Made by a program: the position numbers and the translations under genes
The notes under the pieces: generated by a model
The model's database searches: none
Seen by the model: only the letters and a program-made list of their open reading frames with translations
Told to the model about the DNA's origin: nothing
Source of the DNA: Fen-1308 sp035319185
GTDB taxonomy: Bacteria > Nitrospirota > Thermodesulfovibrionia > Thermodesulfovibrionales > Dissulfurispiraceae
NCBI GenBank assembly: GCA_035319185.1
Contig: DATHDF010000040.1
Coordinates: 1 to 15,599, forward strand
DNA: 15,599 nucleotides
Direction of reading: 5' to 3'
In this document: positions 1 through 5,869 of the stretch, piece after piece
Numbering within the stretch: the stretch's first letter is position 1
Layout: every line of letters starts with the position of its first letter

Positions 1-291
1 GACCAGGGCGTCCATGCCGAGATTGACGACCGTAACCCAGCCTGAAATGACAAGCATGAAAATAGGCAGACGGATTCTGGGATGGATGAACTTGCGCATC
101 GCCGAGACGGTCAGGTTAACCATCACCTGGACGAAGACAACCGCAGCGCCCATGAAGACGCCGTTCTTGAGGTTATTGGTCACAGCTATAGCAGGGCAGA
201 GGCTAAGCGCAAGCTTGAAGATCGTGTTTTCTTTGAGTATTCCATTTTTTATTAGTTCCCAATAGCTGATATCTTCATTTGTGCTCGACAT
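1..291 (-). CDS. rnfE: Rnf electron transport complex subunit E (RnfE), partial
   Basis: Only the first 97 codons are present; the gene runs off the window at position 1. RnfE is an integral membrane subunit of the Rnf complex, which moves electrons between ferredoxin and NAD while pumping Na+ or H+. The translated N-terminus reads MSSTNEDISYWELIKNGILK, then the family's LCPAIAVTNNLKNGVFMG stretch (LxLCPALAVTNS in relatives) and a second hydrophobic stretch with the typical RKFIHPRIRLPIFMLV. At least two membrane segments are visible. The start is fixed by a strong Shine-Dalgarno (GGGAGGAGGTG, about 298-308, 6 nt before ATG). It overlaps the end of rnfG by 17 nt, so it is translated from the same mRNA. 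I expect rnfA and rnfB downstream, but they are outside the window. Confidence 0.93.
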   Translation of the reverse strand, partial: MSSTNEDISYWELIKNGILKENTIFKLALSLCPAIAVTNNLKNGVFMGAAVVFVQVMVNLTVSAMRKFIHPRIRLPIFMLVISGWVTVVNLGMDALV

Positions 292-862
292 GTGCAGCAC
301 CTCCTCCCTGAATCGTATCCTTCAAAAACTGGACGCCGTTCTTTACCGCATCCTCAGTTACAGCGCGGCTGGATATAGTTGCTCCAGTGATTGCCTGGAT
401 GTACTCTGTGGTGTCTGTCTTCAAGACTTTCAGATGATCAATGTCCTTACCCTTAAACTGGCCCTTAAACGCTGGGGTTTCGACCTCATCCCCGAGGCCT
501 GGCGTTTCTTTTTCATCGAGAATTTCTATCTTCTGCACTTTGAAATCCTTATCCACCGCTATAAGTGTCTTGATATAGCTTGAATAGCCCTTGCCGTAAG
601 ATTGCACTATATAACCTACAGTTGCATCACCTTTTTTGGCCACCCAGTATTGGGCATGCCTTTCATGGCTCTCCCAGTCGCCGAGTTTGTCGATCTTGTC
701 GGCATCGGGAATAAGCAGTTTAAGCGCCTTTTGCTCGGCTATTACATTGTTCTTAAATCTTATAGGCGACGTTGTCGCGTGGACGACAGCCAGGATCAGC
801 CCGCCGATTAGATAAATGACTACAAGGTTAAGCGTGATCTTAATAATGTCTTTTCCGGTCAT
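275..862 (-). CDS. rnfG: Rnf complex subunit G, covalent-FMN protein (RnfG)
   Basis: 195 aa. RnfG is anchored by one N-terminal helix (about residues 8-28) with an FMN_bind domain outside. FMN is attached by a phosphoester bond to a Thr in the motif Dxx(S/T)GAT by the flavin transferase ApbE. Here the motif is QAITGAT at residues 156-162, giving Thr162 as the acceptor. The first position, normally Asp, is Gln156 (codon at 395-397). The FMN_bind hallmark ETPGLGDEV is at about 118-126. The ATG overlaps the rnfD stop as ATGA and is preceded by a strong AAGGAGGT six nt upstream. The C-terminus is a short GGGAAHVEHK tail that looks unstructured. Family membership is secure. Whether the Gln affects flavinylation is open. 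Confidence 0.95.
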   Translation of the reverse strand: MTGKDIIKITLNLVVIYLIGGLILAVVHATTSPIRFKNNVIAEQKALKLLIPDADKIDKLGDWESHERHAQYWVAKKGDATVGYIVQSYGKGYSSYIKTLIAVDKDFKVQKIEILDEKETPGLGDEVETPAFKGQFKGKDIDHLKVLKTDTTEYIQAITGATISSRAVTEDAVKNGVQFLKDTIQGGGAAHVEHK

Positions 863-1920
863 TGCTTGACCTCCTTCACCTTTACAGCCCCAAACACCTT
901 CGACTTGAATCCCCTATCGATTAGAGGCGAGAAACAGTTCATAATCAGTATGGCGAACATGACGCCTTCCGGATATCCACCCTTGAGCCTAATAAGCATC
1001 GTTAGGAAGCCGCAACCGGCCCCGAAAATTATCTGCCCCATCTTTATAGACGGACATGTCACATAATCGGTAGCCATAAAGAAAGCGCCCAGGATAATGC
1101 CTCCGCTCAGCAGGTGCAGAATCGGGTCACCAGCAAACAGAACGCCCTGCCCGCCGAAAATCCAGGCTATAACAGCCGCGGTCCCAAGGAATGATACCGG
1201 GATATGCCATGTTATGTATCCGCGGTAGAGAAGAAACGCGGCCCCTATAAGAAGCGCAAAGGCCGAAGTTTCGCCCAGAGAACCGGCCCTGTTACCGAAG
1301 AGCAGGTCTATGTACAGATTGAGCTTGTTGCCGAATACTTCAAGAAGCTTTTGCATGCCCTCCTCTTTGAGAATGCCAAGCGGAGTAGCAGTAGTTTTCG
1401 CATCCATTGCTATAAAGGCCGCGGTCGGCGCGCTCCATATGGTCATGAGCTTCGGAAACGACAGAAGCAGAAAGGCCCTGCCGACAAGCGCGGGATTAAA
1501 TACGTTGAACCCGAGACCGCCAAAAAGCTGCTTGGTAAGGGCAACTGCAACAACGGAACCGACTATCGGAATATAGAATGGAACTGATGGAGGCAGATTG
1601 AGGCCAAGCAGCAAACCTGTAAGGAATGCGCTGCCGTCGTTGACGGTGATATTTTTCTTGACGGCCTTCTCATATAAATACTCCGACAGGATCGCCGTCA
1701 CGATCGAAACGGCCAGGACAATGGCCGCCTTTGGTCCGAAGAAATAAACCGACATTACAGTAGCAGGCAGGAGCGCCGCATTCACGCTCCACATAATGCG
1801 GCTGGTCGTTTCCTCGCTTCTCAGATGAGGGCTTACCGAGACTATGAGTCTGCTTGCGTCCTTCGCATCCGTCGCCATCTTACTCCCCTTATTAGCATCT
1901 GCTATGTTTTGGTCGCTCAT
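859..1920 (-). CDS. rnfD: Rnf complex subunit D, membrane flavoprotein (RnfD)
   Basis: 353 aa polytopic membrane protein of the NqrB/RnfD family, with about ten hydrophobic segments starting near residue 44. It carries covalent FMN and takes part in electron transfer across the membrane. The flavinylation motif is DAKTTAT at residues 173-179 followed by PLGILK, with Thr179 the expected acceptor. The usual Gly of (S/T)GAT is Thr here, a variant I recall from other RnfD proteins. Other family signatures are VNDGSAFLTGLLLGLNLPP (about 93-111), FNPALVGRAFL (about 141-151) and ATDYVTCP (about 283-290). A roughly 40-residue polar N-terminal lead precedes the first helix. The gene overlaps rnfC by 4 nt (ATGA) and rnfG by 4 nt, so all are co-translated. 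Confidence 0.96.
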   Translation of the reverse strand: MSDQNIADANKGSKMATDAKDASRLIVSVSPHLRSEETTSRIMWSVNAALLPATVMSVYFFGPKAAIVLAVSIVTAILSEYLYEKAVKKNITVNDGSAFLTGLLLGLNLPPSVPFYIPIVGSVVAVALTKQLFGGLGFNVFNPALVGRAFLLLSFPKLMTIWSAPTAAFIAMDAKTTATPLGILKEEGMQKLLEVFGNKLNLYIDLLFGNRAGSLGETSAFALLIGAAFLLYRGYITWHIPVSFLGTAAVIAWIFGGQGVLFAGDPILHLLSGGIILGAFFMATDYVTCPSIKMGQIIFGAGCGFLTMLIRLKGGYPEGVMFAILIMNCFSPLIDRGFKSKVFGAVKVKEVKQ

Positions 1921-3221
1921 GGCTTCACCATTGATTTGGCGAGTCTAACAAACTGGACAATGGGCCTCTTTGAGGGGCATACATAGGTGCACGAGCCGCA
2001 CTCGAAGCAGTCGAACAGGCCGTACTCCTTCGCCTCCTCATAAAAGCCCCTCTCGGAAAGGACGCTGATCATGGAAGGCATAAGGCCCATTGAACAGGCC
2101 TCAATGCACCTTCCGCATCGTATGCAGGGGTTGTAATCGTCCACATGAACGAGCCCCTCTTCCGGAAGGGCGAGAATGCCCGAAGTGCCCTTGGTCACAG
2201 GCACATTCAGGTCATACATTGCAAAGCCCATCATCGGGCCGCCGGAAATGACCTTTGCAGCCTCGGTCTTAAACCCGCCGCATTCCTTGATGAGCTCCGA
2301 AACGAGCGTGCCTATTTTTACCATCAAATTGGCCGGTTCGTTTATGCTTTCCCCAGAAATGGTCACTACACGCTCGATCAGGGGCTTGCCGTATCTGGCC
2401 GCTTCATAAACGGCTATAGTCGTCCCTATGTTCTGAACAACCACGCCTACATCCATAGGTAGTGCGCGAGGCGGGACTTCGCGGTTGACGGCGGCCTTGA
2501 TAAGCATCTTCTCAGCGCCCTGCGGATATTTGACTTCGAGCCCGCACACCGTAATATCAGGGCTGCCGGCAGCAGTTTTCTTGAGGATATCAATAGCATC
2601 GGGCTTGTTGTCTTCAATCCCTATAAAGGCCTTTTTGACTCCCAAGATCCGCATCAGCACCTTCGTGCCCTCAATGACGTCCGACGGCCTTTCGATCATC
2701 AGACGATAATCGGCAGTAAGATAAGGCTCGCACTCGGCCCCATTTATTACCAGCACATCTATAGGCTTTTCCTTTGGGGGTGAGAGCTTGACGTGTGTAG
2801 GGAAAGCGGCGCCTCCCATGCCAACAAGTCCGGCATCCTTCACCATTTCCTTCAACTGATCAGGCGGCATGGAAAGGTAGTCGGGATGATCCTTCAGGGA
2901 CGTCCACTCCTCCTGAAAGTCGTTTTCAATGACAACGCAAGGGGTCAACTTTCCGGTTGCCAGCGGGAAGTCGCCTATCGAAATTACCTTCCCCGAAACC
3001 GATGAATGAACCGGGGCCGATACAAACCCACCCGGGGTCCCGACAACTTCGCCCTTCTTGACCATCTGGCCTATTTCGACGGCAAGCTTACACGGGGCCC
3101 CGATATGCTGGCTCAGCGGAATGATTACCTGCTTTGGCGCCTGGGCAACCCTGATCGACCTGCCCTTTGCTAATTCTTTTTTGTCCGGGGGATGTACCCC
3201 GCCTTTAAATGTGAGCGGCAT
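1917..3221 (-). CDS. rnfC: Rnf complex subunit C, FMN/Fe-S NADH-binding subunit (RnfC)
   Basis: 434 aa, a normal length. This cytoplasmic subunit exchanges electrons with NAD(H) and carries two [4Fe-4S] clusters. It has the RnfC N-terminal barrel-sandwich domain (HPPDKKELA, then SAPVHSSVSGKV at 69-79). The Nuo51/RnfC flavin and nucleotide domain follows, with GLVGMGGAAFPTHVK (131-145) and NGAECEPYLTADYRLM (160-175). An SLBB-like region and two ferredoxin-type motifs complete it: Cys366/369/372/376 and Cys405/408/411/415. The first motif ends CS rather than the common CP, with no obvious effect on ligation. The ATG at 3221 has GGGGAG 8 nt upstream. It is the first gene of the rnf operon, which makes 3222-3659 its leader and promoter region. 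Confidence 0.97.
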   Translation of the reverse strand: MPLTFKGGVHPPDKKELAKGRSIRVAQAPKQVIIPLSQHIGAPCKLAVEIGQMVKKGEVVGTPGGFVSAPVHSSVSGKVISIGDFPLATGKLTPCVVIENDFQEEWTSLKDHPDYLSMPPDQLKEMVKDAGLVGMGGAAFPTHVKLSPPKEKPIDVLVINGAECEPYLTADYRLMIERPSDVIEGTKVLMRILGVKKAFIGIEDNKPDAIDILKKTAAGSPDITVCGLEVKYPQGAEKMLIKAAVNREVPPRALPMDVGVVVQNIGTTIAVYEAARYGKPLIERVVTISGESINEPANLMVKIGTLVSELIKECGGFKTEAAKVISGGPMMGFAMYDLNVPVTKGTSGILALPEEGLVHVDDYNPCIRCGRCIEACSMGLMPSMISVLSERGFYEEAKEYGLFDCFECGSCTYVCPSKRPIVQFVRLAKSMVKP

Positions 3222-3250
3222 GATGCTTTCTCCCCATTATCAGATTTTGC

Positions 3251-3273
3251 GAATAAATTGAATATATCGAATA
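3251..3273 (-). repeat. Three TATTC direct repeats, 9-nt period
   Basis: Read on the minus strand, TATTC occurs three times with exact 9-nt spacing (3269-3273, 3260-3264, 3251-3255), separated by GATA and AATT. The block sits about 30 nt upstream of the rnfC start codon and just ahead of its ribosome binding site. It could be a binding site for an RNA- or DNA-binding regulator, or simply AT-rich sequence. Confidence 0.4.
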
Positions 3274-3288
3274 GCTCGCTTCTATAGA

Positions 3289-3380
3289 GTTTATTCTTGG
3301 GCAACCCGTCCCGGGCGAAGGCCGCTCGGCGGACTGACAGACTGTGAAATTCCGCTGATTCGAATGCAATAAGAATAAAC
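3289..3380 (-). promoter_or_regulatory. Candidate structured RNA element in rnf leader
   Basis: A perfect 10-bp inverted repeat (minus-strand arms at 3371-3380 and 3289-3298, GTTTATTCTT and AAGAATAAAC) closes a 72-nt interior. Two internal helices can form inside: GCGGA with TCCGC around a 17-nt loop, and a GGC/CCCG-GGA-CGGG/GCC stem with a CUUCG/UU internal loop. The outcome is a three-way-junction shape typical of riboswitch aptamers, between the candidate promoter and rnfC. I compared it by memory with the cobalamin, TPP, c-di-GMP, Moco, ZTP and glycine classes and found no consensus match. Conservation is untested, so this is a structural inference only. Confidence 0.35.
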
Positions 3381-3482
3381 CGAAGGTTTGCGACAGAAAC
3401 AAAGGCTGCCATATCTCGGATTGCCGGATGAATATGTCTGCTTCTCCATATTAGTGAATGGCCCCTTTGTACGGGTTATCAC

Positions 3483-3511
3483 ATGGGGAGAGAAATTCAT
3501 TTATCTCCCAT
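3483..3511 (-). repeat. Imperfect inverted repeat (hairpin) in rnf leader
   Basis: On the minus strand ATGGGAGA (3504-3511) can pair with TCTCCCCAT (3483-3491), giving eight base pairs with one bulged C and a 12-nt loop. No T-run follows, so it is not a classical terminator. It would be a second hairpin in the rnf leader. Confidence 0.4.
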
Positions 3512-3604
3512 TCCGCAGTCTCATCTCATTCCTTCACCGGCCCAGTAAGTTCCGTCGCTGCAACACATTGGCAATCGGCGGCGGCCAGGATTAAGAGATG
3601 CTCA

Positions 3605-3635
3605 ATTATAACAGATGAACCGACGCATGTAGCAA
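3605..3635 (-). promoter_or_regulatory. Candidate rnf promoter, extended -10
   Basis: The minus strand has TGTTATAAT (3605-3613), a perfect consensus -10 with the TGn extension. A partial -35 (TTGCTA, 3630-3635) lies 19 bp upstream, longer than ideal. The predicted start is near 3598. The adjoining bases repeat the TCTGTTATAA found 41 nt upstream, so it may be one of a tandem pair. Confidence 0.5.
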
Positions 3636-3645
3636 TGCCGAAAGA

Positions 3646-3654
3646 TTTATAACA
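3646..3654 (-). promoter_or_regulatory. Second extended -10 candidate, tandem to the rnf promoter
   Basis: The minus strand has TGTTATAAA, five of six matches to TATAAT with a TGn extension, starting within a few bases of the pcm stop codon. It sits in an exact direct repeat (TCTGTTATAA) with the 3605-3613 site. Any -35 would lie inside pcm. Confidence 0.3.
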
Positions 3655-3659
3655 GAATT

Positions 3660-4304
3660 TTAAGCCTTCCAGCCGTGTTCGCCGATTAATGGCACGAAGG
3701 CGCAGGGGGTGCTGAATTCCTCTACAAGATCATCATTTACTTTTCTGCCCTTTAGCAGCATATGGGAGAAACGCTCTCCTACCGGCGCAACCACTATGCC
3801 TCCGTTCTTCAGTTGCCGCACAAGTGGCTTCGGTATTTCAGGCGCAGCTGCAGTTATGATGATGCGGTCAAAAGGCGCCTGGCTTTCAAGGCCAAGCGAC
3901 CCATCTCCCACGACAATATATACGTTTTCGTAACCGAGTTCTTTCAGCTTCGCAGCCGCATTGTCTGCCAAAACAGCGATCCGTTCTACCGAATAAACCT
4001 CTGCAGCGAGCTCAGCAAGGACAGCAGCCTGGTAGCCTGAGCCCGTCCCGATCTCAAGGACCTTCTCGCTGCCGGTCAGTTCGAGCAGTTCGGTCATTAC
4101 AGCAACCATGTACGGCTGAGAAATAGTCTGTCCCTCCCCGATCGACATAGCTGAATCGTCGTAGGCGGCGTATCTGACCCGCTCCGGCATAAAAAGATGC
4201 CGGGGAACTTTCTTCATGGCTGCAAGTACACGCTCGTCCCTTATGCCGCGAGCCGCCAATTGAGCGGAGACCATCAGTTCCCTTAATCTTTCGTATTCAT
4301 CCAT
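3660..4304 (-). CDS. pcm: Protein-L-isoaspartate O-methyltransferase
   Basis: 214 aa, the usual family size. Pcm uses S-adenosylmethionine to methylate isoaspartyl residues in aged proteins and so starts their repair. Family signatures are SAQLAARGIRDERVLAAMKKVPRHLF (13-38), GEGQTISQPYMVA (57-69), the SAM loop VLEIGTGSGYQ (82-92), FDRIIITAAAPEIP (145-158) and the C-terminal FVPLIGEHGW. The ATG at 4304 gives the standard N-terminus. Its AAGGA lies directly against the start codon, which is too close to be efficient. Because the gene begins 22 nt inside surE, translation is probably coupled to surE. The surE-pcm pairing is a well-known arrangement. Confidence 0.97.
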   Translation of the reverse strand: MDEYERLRELMVSAQLAARGIRDERVLAAMKKVPRHLFMPERVRYAAYDDSAMSIGEGQTISQPYMVAVMTELLELTGSEKVLEIGTGSGYQAAVLAELAAEVYSVERIAVLADNAAAKLKELGYENVYIVVGDGSLGLESQAPFDRIIITAAAPEIPKPLVRQLKNGGIVVAPVGERFSHMLLKGRKVNDDLVEEFSTPCAFVPLIGEHGWKA

Positions 4305-5041
4305 TCCTTTTTCAAAACTTCGAAAGCCGAATAGTTTGTCATGTCCAGATGCACAGGAGTAACGGATACGAACCCGTCCATAACAGACTGCATGTCGAGA
4401 TTCTCCCCATGTTCCCAGTAAGGCTTACCGCCGCCTATCCAGTAATGTTTTTCACCCCACGGCGACTGGATCTCCTGTATAGCATTGTCATATATGCGCT
4501 TACCCTGCTTCGTTATTCTGACTCCTTTCAGGGTCTCCGGAGGCTGATTCGGCACGTTTACGTTAAGCAGAGTATCGTACGGAAGCTGCTTTTCCAATAT
4601 GTAACGGGCGACTTCTGCTGCAAAGGGAACGGCGGAATCGAACAGGAAAGGCCTGTCTCCGGCAATAGATATGGCAAAGGACGGGACACCCAAAATAGTC
4701 CCTTCTATGGCCGCAGATACAGTTCCAGAATACGTTATATCATCTCCAAGATTGGCGCCCCTGTTGATGCCGGATGCCACAAGGTCGGGTTTTCTCGGGA
4801 GCACCTTGTGCACGGCAAGGGCGACGCAGTCTGTGGGTGTGCCATTGACGCTATAGACGCCGCTTCTCAGCTCCTCCACCTTCAGCGGCCTGTGCAGGGT
4901 TAGGGCATGGCTGACGGCGCTCCTTTCGCGGTCAGGAGCTACGATGTATGCTTCACCGATTTCGCACATCGCATTGAAGAGCGCTATAAGTCCCGGCGAG
5001 TGCACGCCGTCATCGTTGGTGACCAGAATGATTGGTTTCAT
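4283..5041 (-). CDS. surE: 5'/3'-nucleotidase SurE
   Basis: 252 aa, full length. SurE is a cytoplasmic metal-dependent nucleoside monophosphatase acting on 5' and 3' nucleotides, associated with stationary-phase survival. The signature ILVTNDDGVHSPG sits at residues 5-17, with Asp10 and Asp11 as metal ligands. APDRERSAVSHALT (35-48) carries the conserved Ser41, and NGTPTDCV (66-73) and SGINRGANLG (90-99) with Asn93 follow. The ATG at 5041 exactly fits the family N-terminus but has no Shine-Dalgarno. A perfect extended -10 places the predicted first transcribed base on the A of the ATG, so the gene may be leaderless from that promoter. Its 3' end overlaps pcm. Confidence 0.97.
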   Translation of the reverse strand: MKPIILVTNDDGVHSPGLIALFNAMCEIGEAYIVAPDRERSAVSHALTLHRPLKVEELRSGVYSVNGTPTDCVALAVHKVLPRKPDLVASGINRGANLGDDITYSGTVSAAIEGTILGVPSFAISIAGDRPFLFDSAVPFAAEVARYILEKQLPYDTLLNVNVPNQPPETLKGVRITKQGKRIYDNAIQEIQSPWGEKHYWIGGGKPYWEHGENLDMQSVMDGFVSVTPVHLDMTNYSAFEVLKKEWMNTKD

Positions 5042-5047
5042 GTCTAG

Positions 5048-5056
5048 ATTATATCA
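5048..5056 (-). promoter_or_regulatory. Extended -10 promoter for surE (leaderless start)
   Basis: In the 35-nt gap between the deacetylase-like gene and surE the minus strand reads TGATATAAT, a perfect extended -10. Counting from the hexamer, +1 falls at 5041, the first base of the surE start codon. No good -35 was found, which extended -10 promoters tolerate. Confidence 0.55.
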
Positions 5057-5076
5057 AGAGCGTGAAAGGTTTGACA

Positions 5077-5835
5077 TTAACTGAAGCCCTCGCAGAACGC
5101 ATGGACGTTATATCCCAGATCCTCATAACAATAACCGCCCTCAAGAAGCGCATACCGTCTGCCGCCGCAATGCTTTTCAGAAAATTCCTTCATCAGTCCG
5201 CCTATCTCTTTATAAGCAAGCGTGGAAAGTTTACCGCCCCAATCCTTCACATATTCATCAAATCCTGCGGATGCAGCAATTATATCGCAGTCATCAGTCT
5301 TGCCCAGAATAGATGCAATCTCGTTAAGGTAGTCCTTCTCGGTCCCGCTACCGGGATTGAGGATCTTGAAACCCTTTCTATCGCCCAGAATATTAATATT
5401 TCCATCTCCTCTGTGAAGATCGAAGTCCAGCACAAAGGCAGAGACAATCTTGCCTTCGGACTTAAGCTTCAAGAGGGATACTGCTAAATTGTTAAAAAAA
5501 CAGAATCCCCAGCAACTGTCGGCAGATGCGTGATGACCCGGCGGTCGAATGCACCCAAAGGAGGGCTCCCTGGCAAAGGCGAGCTCGGCGGCCGTGATCG
5601 CTCCTCCAGCAGCGAGGATTGCCATCTCATAGATTTCTGCAGACCGTCGAACATCCGCCACGTGGGAGGCTGAATGAGCCCTCAGAAGGTCCTCTTCGCC
5701 GGCCCGCTCCGGAACAACAAACTTATAGTGAGGATGTCTCTTCAATTCCCGAATGATCGGTTCCATCCGACCGGGCAATGCAGCCGGATCATTATCATAT
5801 TGCCGATAAAAAGCTTCATGAAAAATGATATTCAT
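5077..5835 (-). CDS. Histone deacetylase/acetylpolyamine amidohydrolase family protein (short form)
   Basis: 252 aa, shorter than the usual 300-340 aa of this Zn-dependent amidohydrolase superfamily. Members remove acetyl groups from lysines, acetylpolyamines or other amides; the substrate here cannot be told. Catalytic features are present: the charge-relay pair His101-His102 in IRPPGHHA, Zn ligands Asp139 and His141 in DFDLHRGDGN, third ligand Asp193 in AGFDEY, and the GGY tyrosine (Tyr235). The common DVHHGNGT is here DLHRGDGN, so His is replaced by Arg after the Zn-binding His. A GGAGGG six nt before ATG supports the start. The gene lies 34 nt after the MBL-fold gene and 35 nt before surE. 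Confidence 0.88.
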   Translation of the reverse strand: MNIIFHEAFYRQYDNDPAALPGRMEPIIRELKRHPHYKFVVPERAGEEDLLRAHSASHVADVRRSAEIYEMAILAAGGAITAAELAFAREPSFGCIRPPGHHASADSCWGFCFFNNLAVSLLKLKSEGKIVSAFVLDFDLHRGDGNINILGDRKGFKILNPGSGTEKDYLNEIASILGKTDDCDIIAASAGFDEYVKDWGGKLSTLAYKEIGGLMKEFSEKHCGGRRYALLEGGYCYEDLGYNVHAFCEGFS

Positions 5836-5869
5836 AAACTGCCCTCCGCAATGCCATGAAGTGATGCCT

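Larger units (their letters stand above)
3222..3659 (-). other. 438-nt non-coding region; probable long 5' leader of rnf operon
   Basis: No convincing gene lies here: the open frames on both strands lack ribosome binding sites and family signals. On the minus strand it runs from just after the pcm stop to the rnfC start. It holds two extended -10 promoter candidates at its pcm-proximal end, an imperfect hairpin (3483-3511), a 10-bp long-range inverted repeat enclosing smaller hairpins (3289-3380), and a TATTC repeat near rnfC. If the promoter at 3605-3613 is used, transcription starts near 3598 and the rnf leader is about 377 nt. I saw no clear terminator after pcm, so read-through from pcm into rnf is also possible. 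Confidence 0.5.

Noticed and set aside
371..373. Ser164 of RnfG read as a mutated flavin acceptor
   Set aside because: The acceptor is the Thr of GAT (Thr162), which is intact; Ser164 lies after the motif.
1204..1587. 127-codon plus-strand frame opposite rnfD
   Set aside because: Low-complexity basic translation antisense to a clear rnfD; a shadow frame.
3233..3238. GATAAT close to rnfC as a -10 box
   Set aside because: It would start transcription inside the ribosome binding site, and no -35 is present.
3289..3380. tRNA-like gene on the plus strand (7-bp acceptor-like ends and a TTCGAAT loop, size near tRNA-Sec)
   Set aside because: The five bases either side of TTCGAAT do not pair as a T-stem and no anticodon arm fits, so tRNA is not supported.
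3398..3420. Possible sigma-54 promoter (TGGCAG) upstream of rnfC on the minus strand
   Set aside because: The GC dinucleotide required ten bases after GG is absent.
3388..3594. Open frame of 68 codons on the plus strand in the rnf leader region
   Set aside because: No ribosome site, no recognisable domain, antisense to a likely leader RNA; overlapping frames on both strands are of similar length.
5071..5076. Perfect TTGACA on the plus strand
   Set aside because: No -10 at suitable spacing, and it is antisense to the end of the deacetylase-like gene with no plus-strand gene nearby.
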